DNA from: a virus
Length of the DNA: 64,000 nucleotides
IMG/VR virus record: IMGVR_UViG_3300046170_000322
Coordinates: 1 to 64,000 of that record
Direction: 5' to 3' (one strand)
The notes under the pieces are model-generated. The model saw nothing but the letters and a program-made list of their open reading frames with translations. It made no database searches and was not told the DNA's origin. Positions 15,102-23,845 of the stretch are shown piece by piece; position 1 is the first letter of the stretch, and every line of letters starts with the position of its first letter. A program made the position numbers and the translations under genes.

Positions 15102-18100
15102 ATGGGAGATATTAAATTTTACTCACCGGTAGATTTCGACGACACCTCGTCAGGCGTAACAATAGAAGGCGATATACAGCTAGGGTCTTTTAATAAAATA
15201 AGTGGAGTCGCTAGCGACAACTTAGTTATTGCTGTAGACACTGGCAATACGAGTGGAGGCTCATCTATAGATTTTCAAATAGATGGTGCTAATTCTGCTA
15301 TGTTTATAAATAACAGTAGAAACGTAGGTATAGGTACAACTAGTCCAGGATCTAAGCTAGAGGTAAATGGAGATATTACTATACTCGATGGCAATAGACT
15401 TAACGTAAAATCAACAGGTGGTACATATACGGGTTATATTGAAAAAGATGGGTATAACGGTATAATTGGACTTGGGAATAACACTACATTTACATCAGCA
15501 AGAAGAATATACATAAACGATGGAACTAATCAGAGATGGGAGTTTGGTGGAAATTCAACAGCAGCCTCAGACAATATCATAGCGCCAGGAGGCGGATATA
15601 CAGAATCTTCAATATATGCTGGGCATCTAGGTAATATAGGTTTCTTTACAAGAGCATCAACAGTAGCTGCAAACGTAATGCAGTTATTTGACCGTGCTGA
15701 TAACAATAACCACGGTGTAAAACTTATATATAAATCAGGTGGTACTTATAGCGACGGTCTTGTGCTTGATAATACAGGTAACGTTGGTATAGGGACAACT
15801 AGTCCTAGCACAAAGTTAGAAGTTTCCGCTGCAACTTCGGCTATAACAATAAGAACATCTTATCCTACTGATTCAAGCCAAAGAGGTGCGTTATTATGGA
15901 AAGACTCTACAAATATAACTGGAGCTATTGACACAAGGTACGATGGAAGTACGGTTGACATGCACTTTGGAAGTCTTTATAACTCTGGATACAACTCAAC
16001 AACTAGGTTAACCATTAAGGGTGATGGCAACGTAGGTATTGGAACGACGAGTCCAAGCGAGAAGTTGGAAGTCGCTGGAGCAGTTGGTAACTTTAAAACA
16101 ACAGGACATCAAATATTTCTTACAAGAAATGGTAATAATGAAATATACGCAGTCGGCGCATCTTCAGTATTAGCTTTAGGTCAAAATGGCTCTGAAAAAA
16201 TGCGTATACATTCTAACGGCAACGTAGGTATAGGTACTACAAGTCCAAGTGAAAGGTTAAGCGTAGATGGTAATGCTATTGTATCTGGAATCGGAGTAGG
16301 AACTTCAACTCTATATTCTAACTCAATAAACATAACAAACTCTGGTACGTTGCGTATTGGCAACGCAGAATTCCTGTCTAAATCAAGTAACGACTTATCT
16401 ATATATCAACAAAAAATAAACGTAACATCAGCCGGTAACGTAGGTATTGGAACCACTAGTCCTGGGGCTAAGTTGGATGTTAAGGTATCTTCAGCAAACC
16501 TAACAAACGTTATAAAATTCGGAGACGCAACACCAGGGTATTTAGCTTCTGGCACTACCGGTGTCTACCTTAGTGACAGTAGTGGGAATGCAAGGATTAT
16601 GTTTGAACATACTGGCAACGTAGGTATAGGGACGACTAGTCCAAGTAAAAAATTGCACGTTGCTGGTTCTTTCAAGGTTACTAGCGAAAGTGTTTTTGAA
16701 GGATATATTGATGTAGAAAACACAATATATCATAGAGAAAACATTCGCGTACTAAACAAGCTAGCCACTAACTGGGTTACCTGGGCTACACGCGACACTT
16801 CTGGGTCTGATTCTGTTATAAATTTATCAAATATCGGCACAATTACTGCCACAGGCAACGTAGGTATTGGTACGACTAGTCCTGCAGAAAAACTAACAGT
16901 TTCAGGTGATGCAAACGTTACAGGTAAATTTGCGGTAGGAGCGGCTTCTGTTCACGGAACTTATGATTTTTACAATCAATTAACTTCATACTTCAACGGA
17001 GCTATGACTGTAGATGCTTCCTTTACTCAAACAGGAGGAGCAGATTCGACCTTCTCAGGCGACGTAGGGATTGGTACGACCAGTCCAGGGACAGCACTAC
17101 ATATCCGCGGAGATAATACTAGTGTAGCCCGAATGCTTATGATAGACCAAGGCAGTACTGGTGATGCAAGCATGTCTTTTAGGCTCGCAGGATTACAAGA
17201 ATACGCAGTAGGTATAGATAATAGTGACGGTAATAGATTTAAAATTTCAAACAGTAGCGGAGTAGGTACTAACGATTTATTAACAATAGAACCTGGTGGT
17301 GATGTAGGTATAGGAACTAATAATCCGGAGAGTATACTTCATATATCAGACGCAAATCCTGAGTTTATACTTGAAGACACTACTAATCCAAACAAATGTA
17401 AAATACGTAACGTTGATGGAAGCTTAATTTACGACGCAGACTACAATAGTGAATTTGGTAATTCAAGACACCGATTTTTCATAGACGGCTCTGAAAAATT
17501 AAGAATTGAAGCTGGAGGCAACGTTGGTATTGGTACAACTAGTCCTACATCGCCTTTACACGTAGTAAACACAGTAGGAGGATGGAGTGCTTATATAAAT
17601 AATGACGTTGGTACAGGCACGCAATCAGGATTATTATTAGACGCAGGTTCAAGTTCATCAGACTTTGCTATGTATGTTAGAAATGCAGCAGGGTCAAGTG
17701 ATTTATTTTCAATAAAAGGGAACGGCAACGTAGGTATTGGGACTCCGTCGCCTGGACAGAAGCTGGAAGTAGCTAATGGTAGAATAGCTGTTGATTCAAA
17801 TTACGGTTTTCAACTCGCACTTACCAGTGCTACCCAAATAGGCAGATGGTTTAATTCTTCAGGAATAAATTATTTGCAAGGGGATTCAACAAGAAGTTGG
17901 CAGATTGGTAGCACTACCAACGGTGTAAATACATATTTTGACAACATAAATAACAGAGTAGGTATCGGGACGACTAGTCCTGACGTAAAGTTACACGTTA
18001 GTGGTAACGCAAAGGCAACCAATATATATGTAGCTGATAGCATTATACATACAGGTGACACAAACAATTACTTTAAATTCGATACTGACACACAGATATT

Positions 18101-19874
18101 TGCAACATCAGGTGCAGAACGTATGCGTATCAACTCAAGCGGCAACGTAGGAATTGGAACCACTAATCCTGCTTACAAACTCACAGTAGCAGGAGATACT
18201 TATGTTTTTAACTCTAACTTGCATTTAAATAGTGGTTACGGAATAGTCAATGCAGGTAATACAAGTCATAAAGCAGGATTCCCATCGCTTGGAAACTTTG
18301 CATTTGAGAACGTCAACGTAGGTATAGGGACTACTAGTCCTGCAAGTAGATTTCATATTTACCAACCTTCTGGAGCAACAGGTTTTAGGTTAACAAGAAG
18401 TAATAATATTACAGGAGTAGGATTAAACATTACTGTAGATAGTAGTAAAAATATCATAAGCGGATATGGAGGCCTAACCTTTAGAACAGCAACCACAGGA
18501 AATGGTACAAACGCATCAGAAAAAATGCGTATTGATACCTCAGGCAACGTAGGTATTGGTACTACTAACCCAACAGCAAGACTACGGGTAAAAGGATCTG
18601 GAACAACATCTTCAACAACAGCACTACTTGTAGAGAATAGTTCCGGTACGGATTTATTAAAAGTAACTGATGACGGTAAGGCAACGTTTGAAAACGGATT
18701 AATACTTGATGGAACCGCAAGAATATTTAACGGCAATACAGTGTGGTTGCAAGGTAATAGTCAAACAGGAACGCAAGTTTTAGTTAAAAATGACATTGGT
18801 GCAAGTAAAACCTCAGGAAACATACTGTACATAAACAAAGGCGGTGCAACAACATCTTCAGTAAATGTCTTAAACGCTGGAAATATCCTACATGTAAAAG
18901 TAGATGGCAATATAGGTATTGGGACTACGAGTCCTGCATATAAATTACAAGTTGGTGACAATGGAGTAGCTGACGGTAATATAACAATGAAAGCAAACGG
19001 GACTGGAATTGATGCAGGAGCTGAGCTTACTTTCAATATGACTGTAGGAGGAGGGAACGCTGATTCGCATATAGCCCAAATAGTACCTATCTCATATGAT
19101 TCATTATCTACAGGAACTCATAATAGTCTAAATTTTAAAGTAGGGGTATGGAACAACAACGCAGATGCAGGTGTATCCAGAATGACTATTTTATCTAACG
19201 GTAACGTAGGCGTAGGAACAACTGATCCTTCTAACAGACTGCAAGTCACAGATGGTTCTATAGGTATTGATTCCCAGTATGCTATAAGAGACAATAGAAA
19301 TAACACCATACTTCAGCAATCAGCTGATACATTAGCTTCAAATAGAACATTGACAATCGGCAATGCTACTTATAGTAACATTATAATACCTAACGGCAAC
19401 GTCGGTATAGGAACAACTAGTCCTCAGCAGAAGCTAGATGTAGTAGGATACACAAGGACTACAACTTTAGAAGCTAATGGATTAACTGGTAGCATAAACT
19501 TGGGTTACGGTGCTAATTTTAAAGGAGGTTTATTTAACGACCAATACTTAACAGGAGACCCAGCTAACTCTGTAAATGATTTTGTTACTTATGCACCATA
19601 TAAATATCACATAACAGTAGGAACTGCTACTAACAAGGTAATAACTGTAGATAGTAGTAACAACGTAGATATAGATGGAAACATCCACGTTACAGGTACA
19701 ACTAGATTAGATTCAGGTGGAGGTTCGCAGCCTGGTTTTTTACAAAATCAAACGCCTGTAGATGCGATAGTAAGATCTGGTGGAGCGCCAGAAGTATATT
19801 TATCAGAACCTGATGAGTGGTTAACAATTAATATAGCCGGAACAGATTACGTAATACCAGCATATATACCATAA
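15102..19874 (+). CDS. Giant repeat-rich tail fibre
   Basis: 1590 residues built from about 18 variants of NVGIGTTSPxxKLEV, each separated by 40-100 variable residues. This repeat is common in marine phage fibres and adhesins and is usually followed by an S74 intramolecular chaperone domain; I see none here, the protein ending in WLTINIAGTDYVIPAYIP. Likely the long receptor-binding fibre. The conserved repeat DNA may allow recombination and length change. Confidence 0.85.
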   Translation: MGDIKFYSPVDFDDTSSGVTIEGDIQLGSFNKISGVASDNLVIAVDTGNTSGGSSIDFQIDGANSAMFINNSRNVGIGTTSPGSKLEVNGDITILDGNRLNVKSTGGTYTGYIEKDGYNGIIGLGNNTTFTSARRIYINDGTNQRWEFGGNSTAASDNIIAPGGGYTESSIYAGHLGNIGFFTRASTVAANVMQLFDRADNNNHGVKLIYKSGGTYSDGLVLDNTGNVGIGTTSPSTKLEVSAATSAITIRTSYPTDSSQRGALLWKDSTNITGAIDTRYDGSTVDMHFGSLYNSGYNSTTRLTIKGDGNVGIGTTSPSEKLEVAGAVGNFKTTGHQIFLTRNGNNEIYAVGASSVLALGQNGSEKMRIHSNGNVGIGTTSPSERLSVDGNAIVSGIGVGTSTLYSNSINITNSGTLRIGNAEFLSKSSNDLSIYQQKINVTSAGNVGIGTTSPGAKLDVKVSSANLTNVIKFGDATPGYLASGTTGVYLSDSSGNARIMFEHTGNVGIGTTSPSKKLHVAGSFKVTSESVFEGYIDVENTIYHRENIRVLNKLATNWVTWATRDTSGSDSVINLSNIGTITATGNVGIGTTSPAEKLTVSGDANVTGKFAVGAASVHGTYDFYNQLTSYFNGAMTVDASFTQTGGADSTFSGDVGIGTTSPGTALHIRGDNTSVARMLMIDQGSTGDASMSFRLAGLQEYAVGIDNSDGNRFKISNSSGVGTNDLLTIEPGGDVGIGTNNPESILHISDANPEFILEDTTNPNKCKIRNVDGSLIYDADYNSEFGNSRHRFFIDGSEKLRIEAGGNVGIGTTSPTSPLHVVNTVGGWSAYINNDVGTGTQSGLLLDAGSSSSDFAMYVRNAAGSSDLFSIKGNGNVGIGTPSPGQKLEVANGRIAVDSNYGFQLALTSATQIGRWFNSSGINYLQGDSTRSWQIGSTTNGVNTYFDNINNRVGIGTTSPDVKLHVSGNAKATNIYVADSIIHTGDTNNYFKFDTDTQIFATSGAERMRINSSGNVGIGTTNPAYKLTVAGDTYVFNSNLHLNSGYGIVNAGNTSHKAGFPSLGNFAFENVNVGIGTTSPASRFHIYQPSGATGFRLTRSNNITGVGLNITVDSSKNIISGYGGLTFRTATTGNGTNASEKMRIDTSGNVGIGTTNPTARLRVKGSGTTSSTTALLVENSSGTDLLKVTDDGKATFENGLILDGTARIFNGNTVWLQGNSQTGTQVLVKNDIGASKTSGNILYINKGGATTSSVNVLNAGNILHVKVDGNIGIGTTSPAYKLQVGDNGVADGNITMKANGTGIDAGAELTFNMTVGGGNADSHIAQIVPISYDSLSTGTHNSLNFKVGVWNNNADAGVSRMTILSNGNVGVGTTDPSNRLQVTDGSIGIDSQYAIRDNRNNTILQQSADTLASNRTLTIGNATYSNIIIPNGNVGIGTTSPQQKLDVVGYTRTTTLEANGLTGSINLGYGANFKGGLFNDQYLTGDPANSVNDFVTYAPYKYHITVGTATNKVITVDSSNNVDIDGNIHVTGTTRLDSGGGSQPGFLQNQTPVDAIVRSGGAPEVYLSEPDEWLTINIAGTDYVIPAYIP
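15324..19440 (+). repeat. Dispersed NVGIGTTSP-coding repeats (about 18 copies)
   Basis: At DNA level each unit centres on GGCAACGTAGGTATTGG followed within a few bases by ACTAGTCC, with mostly silent differences. Units are irregularly spaced, so this is a coding repeat array and not CRISPR. Confidence 0.8.
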
Positions 19875-19993
19875 TGATAAAATTAACATCTGAATTAAGA
19901 AAAAAAATTGAAGCTAAAGGTAAAAAAATAATACCTATAACTTTAGAGCAATTAAGCAAAGCAAAAACAACTAATAAAAAACAAAAACAATGA
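19874..19993 (+). CDS. Small basic protein, 39 residues
   Basis: Reads MIKLTSELRKKIEAKGKKII and ends TTNKKQKQ. It overlaps the fibre stop (TAATG) and the next ATG (ATGA), so it fits the operon. Function unknown. Confidence 0.6.
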   Translation: MIKLTSELRKKIEAKGKKIIPITLEQLSKAKTTNKKQKQ

Positions 19994-20310
19994 TCACTTA
20001 CAACTGGGACTGTAAAACAGTCGACGTAAAACCAACAGAGGGAGACTTGACTAACGTAGTGTACAACGTACATTATAAAGTAGAAGCTACAAAAGGAGAC
20101 CATAGTGCAACATCTATTGGTACTCAAACAATAACTTTAGACGAAGACGCTACTTTTGTTTCGTTTGACGATCTAACCAATGCTACTATAACCACTTGGG
20201 TTAGGGCTGCAATGGAAGATGGACAACCTGCTGCAATAGAAGCATCTTTAGCTGAAGTTATTACAGAAAAAGAAACACCTACGTCAGTAACTATGACAAT
20301 AGAGGACTAA
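19990..20310 (+). CDS. Conserved fibre-neighbour protein
   Basis: 106 residues. TYNWDCKTVDVKPTEGDLTN, VVYNVHYKVEATKGDHSATS and TWVRAAMEDGQPAAIEASLA match a small protein family found beside tail-fibre genes in cyanophages and other marine phages. Probably structural or assembly related; exact role unknown. Confidence 0.72.
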   Translation: MITYNWDCKTVDVKPTEGDLTNVVYNVHYKVEATKGDHSATSIGTQTITLDEDATFVSFDDLTNATITTWVRAAMEDGQPAAIEASLAEVITEKETPTSVTMTIED

Positions 20311-20370
20311 TATTAGTAAAAAACGTTAAATTAGCGTAATAATACAGAAGTAAACAAATTAAATTTTATT

Positions 20371-20619
20371 ATGGACTTAAAAATTAAAGACGAAGAATTA
20401 GTAAAGCTACAGGCTTTAGTAAACCAAATTAGCCAAGCACAAATGGAGCTTGGGCAAGTTGAATCTAGAAAATTTGACTTAATAGCAGCTATCCCTGCTT
20501 TTAGAAAGGATTTAGAAACTTTTCAAAAGGAGCTTGAAGACGAGTACGGCAAAGTTACTATTAATGTACAAGACGGAACAATCAAGCAAAATGAAGATGG
20601 AGCTAATAAGGAAGATTAG
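20371..20619 (+). CDS. Small coiled-coil protein
   Basis: 82 residues, largely heptad-like helix (ELVKLQALVNQISQAQMELG...), acidic C-terminal tail. Similar short coiled coils occur beside structural genes in marine phages. Function unknown. Confidence 0.65.
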   Translation: MDLKIKDEELVKLQALVNQISQAQMELGQVESRKFDLIAAIPAFRKDLETFQKELEDEYGKVTINVQDGTIKQNEDGANKED

Positions 20620-20815
20620 TATAGGTAAAGATTATAAAAACGAAGCAATGCATTACTCCGTAGGCCAAGAGGTTTACGGAGGACATGTAATAGATTCTAT
20701 ACTCGAAGAAGATGAGAAATATAGAATTTACATTACAAAAGAAAATGAAGTTTTGCCATGGAAAGATTTTAATAAAAACATGGCTATTGCAGTTGAATAT
20801 AATTTAGAATATTAA
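20591..20815 (+). CDS. Small hypothetical protein
   Basis: 74 residues from MKMELIRKISIG; an upstream in-frame ATG at 20534 lies deep inside the previous gene. YSVGQEVYGGHVIDSILEED suggests a small β fold. It overlaps the preceding gene by 29 bases and the following one by one. Function unknown. Confidence 0.62.
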   Translation: MKMELIRKISIGKDYKNEAMHYSVGQEVYGGHVIDSILEEDEKYRIYITKENEVLPWKDFNKNMAIAVEYNLEY

Positions 20816-21411
20816 TGCACGGTTGGGATAGTTTTATAGTGTCGCCAGTAAGGTCAAGGTACGACAACACTAAAAAAGTTGGTGATGTTGATCTTATATT
20901 GAACACTAATATATTTACTCATAAAAACGTAAGCAATAATGCTATAGTCGTTGGTTTGCCGAAAAATATAAAAACTAACATACAAATTGGTGATGAAGTT
21001 ATCATACACCATAATGTATTTAGAAGATGGCATGACGTTAGAGGTAAGGAGCAAAACAGTAGAAGCTTCTTTAGCGAAGATAAATACTTCGTAGGAGAAG
21101 ATCAATTATACATATATAAGCATAAAGACGAATGGAAGTCTTTAGATGATTATTGTTTTGTTAAGCCTATAGTTAACAACGATATGTTTTCGTTAGAAAA
21201 AGAAGAACCTCTAGTTGGTATAGTTAAGTACTCTAATGATGTTTTAGAGAGCAGAGGTATAAAAGTAGGAGACAAAGTAGGGTTTATACCTAATAGCGAA
21301 TTTGAGTTCGTTATAGATGGCGAGCGTGTTTATAGGGTAAGAACAAAAGTAATTACAATTAAATATGAATACGAAGGAGAAGAAAGAGAGTATAATCCAA
21401 GCTGGGTATAG
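20815..21411 (+). CDS. Tandem GroES-like-fold protein (tentative)
   Basis: 198 residues with two similar halves. Half one has VVGLPKNIKTNIQIGDEVII and then DKYFVGEDQLYIYK; half two has LVGIVKYSNDVLESRGIKVG and then NSEFEFVIDGERVYRVRTK. Each looks like the Cpn10 order: strand, G-D-x-V, then a D-G-E/xx-x-Y strand. This suggests two GroES-like barrels in one chain. It sits directly before the terminase genes. Evidence is pattern-level; other small β-barrel folds are possible. Confidence 0.45.
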   Translation: MHGWDSFIVSPVRSRYDNTKKVGDVDLILNTNIFTHKNVSNNAIVVGLPKNIKTNIQIGDEVIIHHNVFRRWHDVRGKEQNSRSFFSEDKYFVGEDQLYIYKHKDEWKSLDDYCFVKPIVNNDMFSLEKEEPLVGIVKYSNDVLESRGIKVGDKVGFIPNSEFEFVIDGERVYRVRTKVITIKYEYEGEEREYNPSWV

Positions 21412-21640
21412 AGCGGTGGAAGAGCTAATTAAGGTAGCACAAGAAAAGATCATCACAAACACTGAAGATGATGTTTCGGCCGATAGGCTTAAAAATGCTG
21501 CTGCCACTAAAAAGCTAGCTATATTCGACGCTTTTGAAATACTTACTCGTATTGAAAACGAAAAAGCTGTACTAGAAAATAAACCTGTTAAAGAAAAAGA
21601 AGCTGCTTTTAAAGGCTTTGCTGAAAGGAGAAGTAAGTAA
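21365..21640 (+). CDS. Probable terminase small subunit
   Basis: 91 residues, helical. DDVSADRLKNAAATKKLAIF, DAFEILTRIE and a basic tail FKGFAERRSK. It sits immediately upstream of TerL with a one-base overlap, the usual place for TerS, which would bind the packaging site and load TerL. No clear HTH; the call rests on position and size. Confidence 0.6.
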   Translation: MNTKEKKESIIQAGYRAVEELIKVAQEKIITNTEDDVSADRLKNAAATKKLAIFDAFEILTRIENEKAVLENKPVKEKEAAFKGFAERRSK

Positions 21641-23844
21641 TGTACGAGCAGAGTTTATATAAAATAGTAGACGACCACATACCTATAAATGCTATAAAAA
21701 GATTAAATAAGTCTAAGCGTTGGGAGTATGGTTATAATAAAGAGCACGATGTTGTAGTTATTAGTAAGACTGGTAAAATAGGTGATATATACGAAATACA
21801 GAATCTTAAAATAGCATTACCACCTGAAAATAACGTACACAAATTTAAAAGTGATAAATGGGAGGTGACTCCTTATCCTAAGGAACTTAATAGAGTAAAG
21901 ACTATATTCGACTGGAAAGATCTTCCAAATGAATTTAAAAACGAATATATAGACTACATTGAAAAAGAATTTAAAAAACGAGAGGAGGGCTTTTGGTTTT
22001 ATAACAAAGGCAAACCTACTTATATTACTGGTACTCATTATATGTACCTTCAGTGGTCAAAAATTGATGTTGGCCACCCAGACTTTAGAGAAGCAAACAG
22101 ATTATTCTTTATATTTTGGGAAGCATGTAAAGCGGACAAGCGGTCTTATGGAATGTGCTATCTTAAAAATCGTCGATCAGGATTCTCATTTATGGCGTCA
22201 GGAGAAACTGTTAATCAAGCAACTATTAGTTCAGATGCACGATTCGGAATATTGTCCAAATCTGGACCAGACGCCAAGAAAATGTTCACAGATAAGGTTG
22301 TACCAATATCAGTCAATTATCCATTCTTTTTTAAACCAATACAGGACGGGATGGACAGACCAAAGACCGAGCTCGCGTACAGAGTACCCGCTTCAAAACT
22401 CACAAGACGGAACATTACTAGCACCGACAAACCTGAGGAACTCGATGGACTGGATACAACCATAGATTGGAAAAACACTGGTGATAACAGTTATGATGGT
22501 GAAAAACTAAAACTACTAGTACACGATGAGAGCGGTAAGTGGGAAAGACCAAATAATATATTAAATAACTGGAGGGTAACAAAAACAACACTAAGGCTTG
22601 GTAGTAGAATAATAGGCAAGTGTATGATGGGATCAACTAGCAATGCGCTAGATAAAGGTGGTAACGAATTTAAAAAACTATATAATGATTCAGATGTTAC
22701 AAAGCGAAACAGAAATGGACAGACAAATTCGGGCCTCTATTCTTTGTTCATACCTATGGAATGGAACTACGAGGGATTCATTGATTCTTATGGATTACCT
22801 GTGTTCGAAACACCTGAACAAGAGGTTCTTGACCCACACGGAGATTTAATAGATGTTGGTGTACTAAGTCATTGGCAAAACGAGGCTGAAGGTTTAAAGT
22901 CTGATCAAGATGCTTTAAATGAATTTTATAGACAGTTTCCTAGAACTGAAGAACATGCTTTCAGAGACGAAACTAAAAATAGTATATTTAACTTAACTAA
23001 GATATACGAACAAATAGATTATAACGAAGAAACTGCAGAATTAGCTGTCGGTAATTTCCAATGGTTAAATGGAGTTAAAGATACTAAGGTAATGTTTTTG
23101 CCTAATCAAAAAGGTAGATTTAAAATTAGCTGGGTACCTCCTATACATTTGCAAAATAAAATAGTTATTAAAAATGGCGTTAAGCATCCTGGTAATGAAC
23201 ACGTAGGCGCATTTGGTTGTGACTCTTATGATATATCAGGTACAGTAGATGGTAGAGGTTCTAAAGGATCTTTACACGGCTTAACTAAGTTTAGTATGGA
23301 AGATGCGCCAGCAAGCGAGTTCTTTTTAGAATACATAGCAAGACCTCAAACAGCTGAAATGTTTTTCGAAGATGTATTAATGGCACTTGTTTTTTATGGT
23401 ATGCCAATACTAGCGGAGAACAACAAGCCAAGGTTATTGTATTATTTAAAAAGAAGAGGCTACAGAGGCTTCTCAATGAACAGGCCTGATAAAGTTTGGA
23501 ATAAGTTATCTGTAACAGAAAGAGAAATAGGTGGTATGCCTAACTCTAGCGAAGACATAAAACAAGCTCATGCTGCTGCAATAGAAATGTACATAAATGA
23601 CCATGTAGGAGAAACAAACGCAGGCTTTGGCACTATGCCTTTTAATGATACATTAAATGATTGGGCAAAATTCGATATAACAAGGAGAACGAAGTTTGAT
23701 GCATCAATAAGCTCAGGTTTAGCTATCATGGCTTGTAATAGGCACTTATACTCACCTAAGCAAAATATAGAAAAACAAAAAATTAACTTAACAATAGCCA
23801 GGTATAAAAACAAAGGCTACAATTCAAAATTAATAGAAAGATAA
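21640..23844 (+). CDS. terL: Terminase large subunit
   Basis: 734 residues; packaging ATPase and nuclease. The ATPase half has CYLKNRRSGFSFMASGE as a deviant Walker A, and LKLLVHDESGKWERP as Walker B with DE. The C-terminal half has FGCDSYDISG, EMFFEDVLMAL and AENNKPRLLYYLKRRGY, the order seen in the nuclease domain of crAss-like and uncultured marine phages. Longer than T7 gp19 (586). Directly followed by the portal gene. Confidence 0.9.
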   Translation: MYEQSLYKIVDDHIPINAIKRLNKSKRWEYGYNKEHDVVVISKTGKIGDIYEIQNLKIALPPENNVHKFKSDKWEVTPYPKELNRVKTIFDWKDLPNEFKNEYIDYIEKEFKKREEGFWFYNKGKPTYITGTHYMYLQWSKIDVGHPDFREANRLFFIFWEACKADKRSYGMCYLKNRRSGFSFMASGETVNQATISSDARFGILSKSGPDAKKMFTDKVVPISVNYPFFFKPIQDGMDRPKTELAYRVPASKLTRRNITSTDKPEELDGLDTTIDWKNTGDNSYDGEKLKLLVHDESGKWERPNNILNNWRVTKTTLRLGSRIIGKCMMGSTSNALDKGGNEFKKLYNDSDVTKRNRNGQTNSGLYSLFIPMEWNYEGFIDSYGLPVFETPEQEVLDPHGDLIDVGVLSHWQNEAEGLKSDQDALNEFYRQFPRTEEHAFRDETKNSIFNLTKIYEQIDYNEETAELAVGNFQWLNGVKDTKVMFLPNQKGRFKISWVPPIHLQNKIVIKNGVKHPGNEHVGAFGCDSYDISGTVDGRGSKGSLHGLTKFSMEDAPASEFFLEYIARPQTAEMFFEDVLMALVFYGMPILAENNKPRLLYYLKRRGYRGFSMNRPDKVWNKLSVTEREIGGMPNSSEDIKQAHAAAIEMYINDHVGETNAGFGTMPFNDTLNDWAKFDITRRTKFDASISSGLAIMACNRHLYSPKQNIEKQKINLTIARYKNKGYNSKLIER

Positions 23845-23845
23845 T

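Noticed and set aside
15324-19440. Regular repeats considered as a CRISPR array
   Set aside because: Repeats are in frame, encode NVGIGTTSP, vary by silent changes and have unequal spacing.
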